Positions 24,664 through 33,581 of a stretch of DNA of 33,831 nucleotides are shown here, in pieces. The position numbers and the translations under genes were made by a program. The notes below the pieces were generated by a model, which did no database searches, had not been told where the DNA came from, and saw only the letters and a list, made by a program, of their open reading frames with translations. Position 1 is the stretch's first letter, and each line of letters starts with the position of its first letter. This DNA comes from Clostridia bacterium (lineage in GTDB: Bacteria; Bacillota; Clostridia; Christensenellales; Borkfalkiaceae): NCBI GenBank assembly GCA_021203865.1, contig JAJQAJ010000004.1, forward strand, positions 1 through 33,831, written 5' to 3'.

Positions 24664-26225
24664 GAGAGGAATGTGGGTTTTGGCAAATCTCTCAATCTTT
24701 CCATGATAAAGACTTTTTTCGAGAAAACGGCTGAGGACAAATCTGTCTATTTCAAAGATCTCAACATCTGGAAGTGCGGGTAAAGGTACACGTCCGAGCA
24801 GGGGATGTACCCTGTCATATATCTTGACTTTAAAGATGTCGACTGCTAAACGTTCGATCTCGCACTTGATAAAATTAAAACGAGACTTGGCGCGGAGTTT
24901 TCCAGACATAATGAACTGAAAACAAGTCAGACGGTGGACGCTCACTTTGATTTGCCCGCGTACAACAGAATAGCCGGCATGACGGCAAGCATGGCGGACA
25001 TTGAGGATTCCCTTCTCATATTGTCCAGGATGCTTTACGCCCATCACGGAGTCAAGCCGATCATCCTCATAGACGAATATGATGTACCGATCCATAACGG
25101 GTCCGAGTGCGGTTATTGTTCGGAGATTACCAGGTTCTTCGGTAATTTTCTTTCCGCTGGCCTTAATGGAAACAGAAACTTGTATTTCGCCGTTTTAATG
25201 AGTGCGATGAGCGTCGTGAAATCCACAGGCCCCAATAATCTCGGCGTTTAGTCGGTTCTGAACGAGAGGTACAGTCAGTATTTCGGCTTCACGAGGGGGG
25301 TGAAAAAATTCTGGCTGATTTCGGACACCCGAAAAAGATGATGGAGGTTTGTGACTGGTATGAAGGGTATCTTTTTGGCAGCACCGGGATATTTAGTCCC
25401 TGGTCTGTCGGAAGATATGTCGAGGAGGATTTTACTCCCAAAATATACAGGGCGAAATCAACGATCGAATCCGTGGTAAAAGAGATATTCAAAGTCATGA
25501 CCAAGGACATAAGTGAGGACATTCTTAAAATGTCGCTCGGGAAAAGAATATGCATGCCGATGGATGAAGATGGGTCATACGCCAATTTTAAATGTAGGCC
25601 CGAGAACATTTTCAGTTTCCTTCTTTTGACCGGATATCTTACGGCGGTGAAAAAGGACGACAAATATGCACTTGTCATTCCCAACAAATAAATAAAGAAA
25701 CTATTCAAGTTTGAAATTGTTGATAATGCGTTCATTTGTTCAAGTCTAAGTGCAGGCAGGATTAAGAGTGCGTTCATCGACGGAGACGCCGCATGGCTTG
25801 AAGATATTCTCATCGACTCCATGTGCCGGAACGCATGCTTTCTGGAAACCTCTTACGAAAACTCGTACCAGTGCCTCATGGTGGGGATTTTATTCCACAT
25901 GTCGAACCTCTACATGTTCCGGTCCAACGGGAAGGCAGGTTACGGCCTTTATGATTTTGAACTCACCCCCAAAAATGTGAAGAGAGTCCTTCACGGGATA
26001 ATAATCAAAACTAAGCAGAGAAAGAAGGGCGGGGAGCTTAACGCCGCCGCGGACCACGCTCTGAGGGAGATAGAGAAGCAAGGATACGACGTAAATCTAA
26101 AAGAACTGGGCGTGGAAAAGATAGACAAGTTGGCATATCCTTTTAGGGACAAAGGCTGGTTGTCAAAAAAGCGTGAGAAGGCTCGCCTGCGCGAAAGAGC
26201 GCGAGACATATCGGGGATCGGTTAA
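24664..26225 (+). pseudogene. Decayed paralogue of the PF09820/PF08011 ATPase gene
   Basis: The translation follows the gene at 22848 almost throughout: GFGKSLNLSMIKTFFEKT (P-loop), VKPIILIDEYDVPI (Walker B), YSQYFGFTRG, WYEGYLFGS and SPWSVGRY. It is broken by stops at 24781 (TAA), 24847 (TAA), 25249 (TAG) and 25689 (TAA), and by a frame change near 25300. The first 45 or so codons and a usable start are missing. The C-terminal nuclease-like part keeps GYGLYD but reads IIIKTKQ where relatives have an acidic residue before the strand Lys, so that site was also lost. Several independent lesions show it is long inactive. The last fragment (25821-26225) could be mistaken for a small gene. It probably arose by tandem duplication of an ancestral copy. 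Confidence 0.9.
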
Positions 26226-26246
26226 AGCGTGCGGCCGGTCCTTTTT
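26214..26246 (+). terminator. Possible terminator at the end of the pseudogene
   Basis: GGGATCGG (26214-26221) pairs with CCGGTCCT (26235-26242) with two G-U pairs and a 13-base loop, followed by a T run to 26246. It overlaps the pseudogene stop codon and would insulate the uvrC promoter. Confidence 0.4.
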
Positions 26247-26355
26247 GTGCTGTATGGGATGGTTTCCGGTTTTCTGACGCTTTCGATGCCGGAAGGTACG
26301 TGCCCGTTTCCCGTCGTCTTTTGTGCCGATATCGCTCTAATTTTGCCTTGCGGCG

Positions 26356-26384
26356 TTGAAATCTTTGGCGCCGTGTTGTATAAT
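26356..26384 (+). promoter_or_regulatory. Promoter of the uvrC operon, overlapping the uvrC start
   Basis: TTGAAA (26356-26361), a 17-base spacer and TATAAT (26379-26384) match the sigma-A consensus closely. The -10 box covers the first two bases of the ATG at 26383, so transcription should start near 26391, beside an in-frame GTG at 26392. Confidence 0.7.
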
Positions 26385-28200
26385 GAGTTCAGTGGAAGAC
26401 GTAATAAAAGAGAAACTCAAACTTCTGCCGGACTCTCCCGGCGTGTATATAATGCTGGACAGTGACTCCAACGTTATATATGTAGGAAAGGCGCGCGTGC
26501 TCAAAAACCGCGTGCGCCAGTATTTTCACGGGAACGCAAAGACGGAGAAGGTTTCAAAGATGGTTTCCAACATCGCCGACTTCAACTACATCATCACCGA
26601 CACGGAGATAGAAGCCCTGGCGCTTGAAAACAACCTGATAAAGAAATACAAACCTAAGTACAACATTCTTTTGAAGGATGACAAGACCTATCCGTATATA
26701 AAGGCGGATGTTAAAAGTGATTTCCCGTCTTTTTTTGTGACGAGAAAAATTGTGAGGGACGGGTCGAGGTATTTCGGACCATTCATGGGCGGCATAAACT
26801 GCAAGGACATCTTGGAAACGCTGCAGCTCACCTTCGGGGTGAGGCTCTGCCACACGAAGATCACGGACAAACCGCAGAGGGAGTGTCTGAACTTCCATAT
26901 CGGGAGATGTTTCGCTCCATGCGCGCATAAAATAACCAGGGAAGAGTACGCGAAGAAGGTCGAGGACGCCATATCCTTTCTGGACGGCAATCTGAAACCC
27001 GCGCAGAAACTCCTCAATGAAAAAATGCTGGCCGCGGCGGACAGCGAGAACTTCGAGCTCGCGATAGACTATAAAAACAAACTGGAGATGCTTGGAAAGC
27101 TCGAAGACAAGAGGATAACTTCCCTTGAAAGGAATATAGACGCCGACATCATAGCCTACGCCACGAACGGCCTCTATTCGGCCGTGAACGTTCTCACGAC
27201 GAGAGGCGGCATAATGCAGGGCGGACATTCATACGCTCTGGAAGACGCGGCTTTGGATGATTCCGAGGCTCTGACGGGCTTTGTCACGAGCTATTACCAG
27301 ACGAGGGTGCCTCCCGAGGAGATAATCTTAGGCGAGTGTGAGGCGGAGCTTTTGCAGCAGTATTTCAGGCAGCAGCACAAAAAGAGCGTCGACATAACCT
27401 TCGCGAAGCAGGGCGTCAAATTTAGGCTTTTGCAGATGGCCCAAAAGAACGCCGAAGATTTTCTGGAAAAATCGATTGACAAAATAAAGCACAGAGATGA
27501 CATGACCGTGAACGCCTGCGCGAGGCTCCAAGATATTTTGCGCCTCAAAAGGTATCCTAAGCGCATGGAATGTTTCGACATATCCAACGTGAGTGGTGTC
27601 GACAAAGTGGGGTCCATGGTCGTCTTTTCGGACGGCGAGCCCGACAAGAGCAGTTACAGAAGGTTTAAAATAAAGACCGTCGAGGGGGCGGACGATTTCG
27701 CGTCGCTAAAAGAGATGTTGGAGCGGCGCTTCAAAAAACTCGGCACCGACGAGGAGGAGAAGTTTCCGCGTCCCGACCTTGTCATAATAGACGGCGGCAA
27801 AGGCCAGCTCGACGCGGTGAAGGAGGTTTTCGACGAACTCGGACTTGACATCGACCTTGTCTCGCTCGCGAAAAAGGAAGAGGAAATATTCACCGTGGCC
27901 TCTTCCGAGAGTGTGAAGCTTTCGCACAGGGATTTTTCTCTTCAGATGCTGCAAAGGATAAGGGACGAGGCGCATCGGTTCGCGATAACGTATTTCAGAA
28001 ATCTGCACTCGAAAAGAAACCTCGCGAGCGTTTTGAGTGAGATAGACGGCGTGGGCAAACAGAAAAGAGACGCCCTTTTGGAAAAATTCGGGTCCCTTGA
28101 CAGGATTTTGTCGGCACCCGAGGAAGAGATATCGACGACGCCCGGGATAGGACCCGTGCTCGCGAAAAAAATAAAGACGTATCTGGAGGAAAATCTGTGA
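26383..28200 (+). CDS. uvrC: UvrC, excinuclease ABC subunit C
   Basis: UvrC makes the two incisions in nucleotide excision repair after UvrA and UvrB locate damage. At 605 residues from this ATG it has the family length and all domains: GIY-YIG nuclease (about 14-92; GVYIM and IYVGKAR), UVR helical hairpin (about 210-241), RNase H-like nuclease with D399, D470 and H531, and the C-terminal helix-hairpin-helix pair (about 546-603). Cys156, 168, 176 and 180 match the spacing of the cysteines that hold an iron-sulfur cluster in E. coli UvrC. The start is uncertain: neither the ATG at 26383 nor the TTG at 26356 has a ribosome binding site. The promoter placement favours GTG at 26392, which would make the message leaderless and the protein three residues shorter. 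It heads a four-gene operon. Confidence 0.96.
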   Translation: MSSVEDVIKEKLKLLPDSPGVYIMLDSDSNVIYVGKARVLKNRVRQYFHGNAKTEKVSKMVSNIADFNYIITDTEIEALALENNLIKKYKPKYNILLKDDKTYPYIKADVKSDFPSFFVTRKIVRDGSRYFGPFMGGINCKDILETLQLTFGVRLCHTKITDKPQRECLNFHIGRCFAPCAHKITREEYAKKVEDAISFLDGNLKPAQKLLNEKMLAAADSENFELAIDYKNKLEMLGKLEDKRITSLERNIDADIIAYATNGLYSAVNVLTTRGGIMQGGHSYALEDAALDDSEALTGFVTSYYQTRVPPEEIILGECEAELLQQYFRQQHKKSVDITFAKQGVKFRLLQMAQKNAEDFLEKSIDKIKHRDDMTVNACARLQDILRLKRYPKRMECFDISNVSGVDKVGSMVVFSDGEPDKSSYRRFKIKTVEGADDFASLKEMLERRFKKLGTDEEEKFPRPDLVIIDGGKGQLDAVKEVFDELGLDIDLVSLAKKEEEIFTVASSESVKLSHRDFSLQMLQRIRDEAHRFAITYFRNLHSKRNLASVLSEIDGVGKQKRDALLEKFGSLDRILSAPEEEISTTPGIGPVLAKKIKTYLEENL

Positions 28201-29033
28201 AGCGCATCAACCACCCTTTGATTTTGTCGGACTTTGACAACACGATAACCAACAAACAGGGCATAATCACGGGCGAGGTCAGGGACGCCATAAACGAATA
28301 TGTCGCCGCGGGCGGAATATTCTGCGTCATAACGGGGAGGATGCTTCCCGCGATATTGCCGAGAGTGGAGGAGATAGGGCTCAAAGGTCTTGTCGCCGCG
28401 TATCAGGGGAGCATGATAGTCGACCTCTCGACGGGAATTGTCCTTCGCGAGAACACGATGTCCATGGATGAGTGCCTCGACATATGCCGGCGTCTTGAAA
28501 AAATTGGCCGCAAAATCAATTACTACGCCGATGAAAAGCTCTACACGGACTGGGAAAAAGGCGATCCGCAGCTGGAAAGTTACTGCCGCGCGACGGCGAC
28601 AGAGCCGCACTGCATGGAGGACGGAGTCAAGCTTTCCGATTACATAAAGGAGACCGGGCTTCGCGCGAGGAAGGTGATAACGCTCGTCAGAAAAGAAGAG
28701 AGGGATGAAGTTTTCGCCATGTTCAAAGACATGTTCGGGAAGGATTACGACGTCACCGTCAGCGCGACGACTCTCGTCGAGCTTTCCCCGAAATCAGACA
28801 ACAAGGGCACGGCCCTCGAATACATAGCGAACTTCTACGGCGTTCCCGTGAGTGAGACAGTGGCGGTGGGGGACAGTTTCAACGACCTTCCAATGATAAA
28901 AAAAGCCGGAGTCGGCATCGCCGTAAAAAACGCCGAGCCTGAGGTCGTAAAAGCCGCGGCGGCTGTCACGGTGTCGTGCGATGAGGGCGCGGTGGCCAGG
29001 GTCATCAGAGACTATGGATTCAAAGAAGATTGA
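28197..29033 (+). CDS. Cof-type HAD-superfamily phosphatase
   Basis: This 278-residue cytoplasmic protein is a HAD hydrolase of the Cof/IIB type, which generally removes phosphate from sugar phosphates or nucleotides; the substrate is unknown. Motif I is DFDNT (D12 nucleophile, D14 acid/base), motif II TGR (46-48), motif III K203, and motif IV GDSFND (225-230). All catalytic residues are present. The C2 cap lies between motifs II and III (about 80-190), as usual. The GTG start overlaps the uvrC stop by four bases (GTGA) and is preceded by GGAGGA at 28185-28190, a clear case of translational coupling. Its end overlaps the next gene by 20 bases. Any tie to DNA repair rests only on position. Confidence 0.92.
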   Translation: MKRINHPLILSDFDNTITNKQGIITGEVRDAINEYVAAGGIFCVITGRMLPAILPRVEEIGLKGLVAAYQGSMIVDLSTGIVLRENTMSMDECLDICRRLEKIGRKINYYADEKLYTDWEKGDPQLESYCRATATEPHCMEDGVKLSDYIKETGLRARKVITLVRKEERDEVFAMFKDMFGKDYDVTVSATTLVELSPKSDNKGTALEYIANFYGVPVSETVAVGDSFNDLPMIKKAGVGIAVKNAEPEVVKAAAAVTVSCDEGAVARVIRDYGFKED

Positions 29034-31191
29034 ACTTCTCGCCCCGGCGGGTTCTTTTGAATGCGCTAAGGCCGCCTTTGCCGCCGGCGCGGACGCCGTG
29101 TATCTTGGCCTAAAATCTTTTTCCGCGAGAGACGGCGCGGAAAATTTCGACATGCAGGAGCTAGGGGACACACTTCGCCTCGCGAGGTTTTATTCCGGGA
29201 AGGTGCATGTGGCTTTGAACACCGTCGTCAAAGAAGACGAGCTAGAAGAATTTTTCGACGCGGCTGAAAAGGCTCTTTCCATGGGCGCCGACGCGCTCAT
29301 AATCCAGGACACGTGCTTAGGTTATCTCATAAAAAAATCATGTCCGGAGGCAAATCTTCATCTTTCCACCCAGGCGGGGGTTTCCAACGCGGAGGGTGCC
29401 CGCGCGGCGAAAAGATTTGGATTTTCAAGGGTTATCGCGGCGAGAGAGACTAGCCTTAAAGATCTTGGTGAGATATCCTCCGTTCTGGAATGTGAAGCGT
29501 TCGTGCAGGGCGCGCTCTGCACGTGCTTTTCGGGACAGTGCTACATGTCCTCGTTCGCTGGCGGTAATTCGGGAAACCGCGGAAGATGCAAACAGCCGTG
29601 CAGGAAGAAATACTCGTGGAATAGAGAAGGGTATGACACCCCGGCGTACAGGCTGTCGCTTTCCGACCTTAGTGTGGGTGAGGACGTCGAAAAATACATT
29701 TCGGCCGGTGTCACCTCTTTAAAAATTGAAGGGAGGCTCCGTCGTCCCGAATACGTGTCGGCGGCCGTGACATACTACCGTCACATCCTGGACGGAAATC
29801 CTCAAAAGGAAGACCTAGGGCATCTGATGCGCGCGTTCAACCGCGGCGGATACACGAGGGGACTTGCCTTCGGACAGGACGAAAAGCTCATATCTTCCGA
29901 CGTGCAGGGCCACATCGGCGAAAAAGTTGGGAGTATTGAGATAATCTCGGGCAAGCCCGTCTGCGTGACGAAGGAAAAATTCAGAAATTTAGACGCGTTC
30001 AAGGTGATACGCTGCGGCCGCGAGGTTGGCGGAGGAGTATTCGGCGGGGAGACGAAGGAAGGATTTGTCCTAAGGTCCTCTTTTGACTTAAAAAGAGGGG
30101 ACGATGTCTTCATTACAAGAGATAGCTCTCTTTTTTCAATGTTTCCCGCGTCCCGGCTCTTGCCTGTGCGCGTCAAAATAAGGCTTTATCCCGGCGACAA
30201 GGCGTATGTCAGCGTGAACGGACTGGAAGTTTACGGTGACGGCGTGTTGGCGGAGGCCAAAACGCGGCCTCTCACTGAGGGGGATGTCGGAAGAGCTTTC
30301 GTCGCCGCCGGCAAATACCCGTATTTAATATATCCGGAAATAGAAATAGGAAACGTCTTCATGCCGCTTTCCGCTCTCAACGAACTTAGGCGTAGAGCCT
30401 ATGCCGCATACTGGGAAAAAACCACGGACCGCGAAAAAAAGCAGGTTAAAATTAACCTCGAGTACGAAAAAAAGAGCGGACGATGTGACAAGGTGGCTGT
30501 CATCGCGGAAAATCTCATAGGGCTCAATGCCGACATAGGAATTTTGAAACCCCGCGACTATAATGACATAGACTTGTCATCCATGGAAAATTTCGGGGGT
30601 GAGAAGTTTCTTTTCCTCCCCGCGTATCTTTCGGGAGACGAAATAAAGGCGATTACCCCTGTGATATCTTTTTTCGACGGCGTTTATGCGGACGGCCTCT
30701 ATGGGCTGGAGCTTGCCAAATCGTTTCAGAAGAAGCTTTTTGCCGGCACGGGGTTCAATGTCACAAACTCCGTCCAAGTTTCGCTTTTGGACGCCGAATA
30801 TGTGGCGCTTTCCAAAGAGCTTTCTTTTTCCGAAGCGGAAAAAATTTCCGCGAAAAACACGTTCTCGCTCACGGCCGGCGGCGTCAAAGTGATGGACCTA
30901 ATCTACTGTCCGTTCCGGAAAAGCTGCTCTTCGTGCGACAAAAAAGTGTGGTATAGTCTTACCGACGAAGAAGGGAGAAAATTTCCCGTGAGAAGATACC
31001 TCGCGTCCTCATGCAGGTTCGAGGTCTACAATTGCGCGGACCTTGTCACCGCGGCGCCGTTCACCGGAAAACTTTGTGACTGCACCGCGGGGGAAGCCGA
31101 GAAAACCGTCGCGGCTTTGGGAGACGTCGAAAAGCTTAAATCAATATACAAAAACCACACCGGGGGACATTCAAAAAGGCCTGTCACATGA
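29014..31191 (+). CDS. Peptidase U32 family protein with DUF3656 region (RlhA-like)
   Basis: This 725-residue protein belongs to the U32 family, named for a collagenase but now mostly linked to oxygen-independent hydroxylation of RNA or quinones. The long form with a DUF3656 region resembles E. coli RlhA, which hydroxylates a cytidine in 23S rRNA. The N-terminus IELLAPAGSFE is characteristic, and the U32 signature runs from E161 to S179 (E-x-F-x-x-G-A-L-C ... G-x-C-x-M-S). Cys169, 176, 192 and 196 are candidates for an iron-sulfur cluster, as seen in U32 relatives. A second Cys-rich patch lies near residues 632-643. I chose ATG 29014 because the family N-terminus follows at once; ATG 28981 would add 11 unrelated residues and enlarge the overlap. 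The ribosome binding site is weak, so coupling to the HAD gene is likely. RlhA function is inferred. Confidence 0.9.
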   Translation: MDSKKIELLAPAGSFECAKAAFAAGADAVYLGLKSFSARDGAENFDMQELGDTLRLARFYSGKVHVALNTVVKEDELEEFFDAAEKALSMGADALIIQDTCLGYLIKKSCPEANLHLSTQAGVSNAEGARAAKRFGFSRVIAARETSLKDLGEISSVLECEAFVQGALCTCFSGQCYMSSFAGGNSGNRGRCKQPCRKKYSWNREGYDTPAYRLSLSDLSVGEDVEKYISAGVTSLKIEGRLRRPEYVSAAVTYYRHILDGNPQKEDLGHLMRAFNRGGYTRGLAFGQDEKLISSDVQGHIGEKVGSIEIISGKPVCVTKEKFRNLDAFKVIRCGREVGGGVFGGETKEGFVLRSSFDLKRGDDVFITRDSSLFSMFPASRLLPVRVKIRLYPGDKAYVSVNGLEVYGDGVLAEAKTRPLTEGDVGRAFVAAGKYPYLIYPEIEIGNVFMPLSALNELRRRAYAAYWEKTTDREKKQVKINLEYEKKSGRCDKVAVIAENLIGLNADIGILKPRDYNDIDLSSMENFGGEKFLFLPAYLSGDEIKAITPVISFFDGVYADGLYGLELAKSFQKKLFAGTGFNVTNSVQVSLLDAEYVALSKELSFSEAEKISAKNTFSLTAGGVKVMDLIYCPFRKSCSSCDKKVWYSLTDEEGRKFPVRRYLASSCRFEVYNCADLVTAAPFTGKLCDCTAGEAEKTVAALGDVEKLKSIYKNHTGGHSKRPVT

Positions 31192-33557
31192 ACATGGAAA
31201 GGGAAGACGCGAAAAAGCTTGAGCTCAACAAAATACTTTCCTCGTGCGCGGAATTTGCGACGCTTCCCGGCGGCAGGGATGAGATACTCGCGTCAAATCC
31301 CGCCGTGGATGTCACTGAAGCCGAAAGAAGGCTTGATTTCACGGCTGAGTGCTATGACCTTCTCTTTTTCGGCGGCTGCGGCAAAATCGAGGCGTTCGGG
31401 GACGTTCTTCCCCTCGTCGACATGGCGAGAAAGGGGGCCACGCTCTCATGCAGGGATTTAAGGGTCGTTTCGGGGCTTTTGACATCCGCGAGGACCGCCT
31501 CGGAGAGCATACGCGCCGCGGTGTCCGACGCACCCGTATGCAGGGTCATCGCGTCGAGGATAGTCTTTGACGAAAGGCTTGAAGCCGACATAAGGGAAAA
31601 GATTATCGCCGACGACGCCGTCTCGGACGACGCGAGCGAGGCTCTTTACGACATACGTTCAAAAATACGCGTTCTCAACGACAGGATAAGGTCGCATCTT
31701 GCCGAGTATGTTTCGGGAAAGGACGCCGAATATCTCCAAGAGTCGATAGTGACGACGAGGGGCGGGCGCTTCGTTGTGCCGGTCAAGGCGGAGCACAAAT
31801 CTCATGTCAGGGGCTTTGTCCACGACAGGTCGGATTCGGGCGCGACGTTTTTCATAGAACCCGAACATGTTCTGGAGCTCAACAATGAGCTCGTGGCTTT
31901 GGAGCTCGACGAAAAAGAGGAGATTGAGAGGATTTTGTCAAGACTCTCCGCGAGAGTCGCGAAAATGAGTGAGGCGCTTTTTTCAGACGTCGAGATATTG
32001 AACACCCTTGACGCGGGATTCGCGCGCGCCGACTATTCCTATTCCGTAAAGGGTACAAGGCCCAGGATAAACGGCGAGGGCAGGATTGACATAATAAGCG
32101 GGAGACATCCCCTCATAGACAAAAAGAACGTCGTGCCGGTGTCATTAAGTCTCGGCGCTGATTACAGGTTTCTCATCTTAAGCGGCGCTAACACAGGCGG
32201 CAAGACGGTGACCCTCAAAATGTGTGGGCTTTTCTGCCTCATGTCGGCGTGCGGACTCTTCGTTCCCGCGGACGAGGGGACGGAAATCGGAATATTTGAA
32301 AACGTCTTTTGCGACTTAGGCGACGCGCAGTCCATAGAAGAGAGTCTTTCGACTTTTTCGAGTCACATGACCCGCATCACGGAAATTTGCGATAAGGTCA
32401 CCAGAAATTCGCTGATTCTTCTGGATGAGCTCGGTGGCGGCACCAACCCCGACGAGGGTCAGGCCATCGCCAAAGCTGTCCTCGAATATTTAATAAATGC
32501 CGGCGCGGAGGGTATGATAACCACACACTTCACACCGCTAAAGGAGTTTGCCTATACCGCCGATGGCGTCGAGAACGCCAGCATGGAGTTCGATCTCACG
32601 ACTCTTAGACCTCTTTACAGGATGAAGACCGGTCTTCCCGGTGCGTCGAACGCTTTCGCCATCTGCAAAAGAATAGGCCTCAGAGGCGAAATACTCAAAG
32701 CAGCCGAAGGGTACCTTTCGGAAGGCACGAGATCTTACGAGAACATAATGAGAAGGGCCGAGGAGGCCGAAGTCGAGGCGAGACGCGTTCTCGAAGACAC
32801 TGAGAAAAAAAGACAGGACCTTGATAGGACCCTGAAAGAAAACAAGGCGCTCACCGAAAAGCTTAATTTAGAGCGTGAAAAGATACAGAAAAACGCGAAA
32901 TCCGAGTCACGGCGCATCATAGCCGAAAAAACCTCTGAGGCGGAGGAGATGGTGAAGGAGATTGAGGAGATCTTCAAAAAAGACGAGATTTCCCAGTCAG
33001 ACCTCATACGCGCGAGGACGCTGAAAAATAAGCTCGAACGCTCTCCCGCGGGAGATGAGACGGAAGAGACCGTGACCGTCGAAAAATTCGTCCCCGCGAC
33101 TTTGAACACCGTCAAGGCCGGTGACAGGGTTTTTGTCCCTTCCGCGGACTGTGAGGCCGTGGTGTCGGCGCTCTTTTTGCAAAAAGAAGAGGTTGAGGTC
33201 ATGATAGGCTCGGTGAAGCTTCGCTGCAAGGTCTCCGACGTAGGACTTGTCAGTCGTGTCAAAGAGAAGAAGGATAAAGTCAGCGTCGTTAAATCCGTAA
33301 TCTCCGAGCCCGCAAACCTTGAGACAAACGTCATCGGCATGAACGTCGAGGAGGCACTCTCTGAGGTCGATGCGTTCATAGACAGAGCCGTCATGGCGGG
33401 CCTCGAAGAAATAAAGGTCATCCACGGCGTGGGGAAGGGCATATTGCGCTCCGCCATCGCCAAACATCTTCAAAAACATAAAAACGTCGCTTCATACAGG
33501 CTCGGAAAATACGGGGAAGGCGAGACGGGCGTCACGATAATTACGCTTAAAAAGTAA
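31188..33557 (+). CDS. mutS2: MutS2 (endonuclease MutS2 / ribosome-collision ATPase)
   Basis: MutS2 is a MutS-type ATPase not used in mismatch repair; family members have been tied to control of recombination and, in Bacillus, to rescue of collided ribosomes. This 789-residue copy has typical length. The lever and clamp region covers about 1-300, Walker A GANTGGKT is at 333-340, Walker B LLDE ends at E414, and the ITTHF switch follows. A coiled coil spans about 520-630, then a beta domain and a C-terminal Smr domain (about 715-789) with HGVGKG at 746-751. The usual Smr LDLRG motif reads ETNVIG, so the nuclease site may be altered. The ATG overlaps the preceding stop (ATGA), with AAAGG eight bases upstream. 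As last gene of the operon it sits beside a U32 protein that may act on rRNA. Confidence 0.95.
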   Translation: MNMEREDAKKLELNKILSSCAEFATLPGGRDEILASNPAVDVTEAERRLDFTAECYDLLFFGGCGKIEAFGDVLPLVDMARKGATLSCRDLRVVSGLLTSARTASESIRAAVSDAPVCRVIASRIVFDERLEADIREKIIADDAVSDDASEALYDIRSKIRVLNDRIRSHLAEYVSGKDAEYLQESIVTTRGGRFVVPVKAEHKSHVRGFVHDRSDSGATFFIEPEHVLELNNELVALELDEKEEIERILSRLSARVAKMSEALFSDVEILNTLDAGFARADYSYSVKGTRPRINGEGRIDIISGRHPLIDKKNVVPVSLSLGADYRFLILSGANTGGKTVTLKMCGLFCLMSACGLFVPADEGTEIGIFENVFCDLGDAQSIEESLSTFSSHMTRITEICDKVTRNSLILLDELGGGTNPDEGQAIAKAVLEYLINAGAEGMITTHFTPLKEFAYTADGVENASMEFDLTTLRPLYRMKTGLPGASNAFAICKRIGLRGEILKAAEGYLSEGTRSYENIMRRAEEAEVEARRVLEDTEKKRQDLDRTLKENKALTEKLNLEREKIQKNAKSESRRIIAEKTSEAEEMVKEIEEIFKKDEISQSDLIRARTLKNKLERSPAGDETEETVTVEKFVPATLNTVKAGDRVFVPSADCEAVVSALFLQKEEVEVMIGSVKLRCKVSDVGLVSRVKEKKDKVSVVKSVISEPANLETNVIGMNVEEALSEVDAFIDRAVMAGLEEIKVIHGVGKGILRSAIAKHLQKHKNVASYRLGKYGEGETGVTIITLKK

Positions 33558-33581
33558 CACTAGCCAGTTTCAGGGCTCGAA

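Noticed and set aside
25821..26225. Separate 134-residue gene
   Set aside because: It is the C-terminal fragment of the decayed ATPase paralogue, in frame with the part before the stop at 25689.
22634..26225. Insertion sequence or transposon around the ATPase copies
   Set aside because: No transposase, terminal inverted repeats or target-site duplication could be found by eye.
28981..29013. Upstream ATG for the U32 gene
   Set aside because: The added 11 residues do not resemble the family N-terminus, which begins right after ATG 29014.
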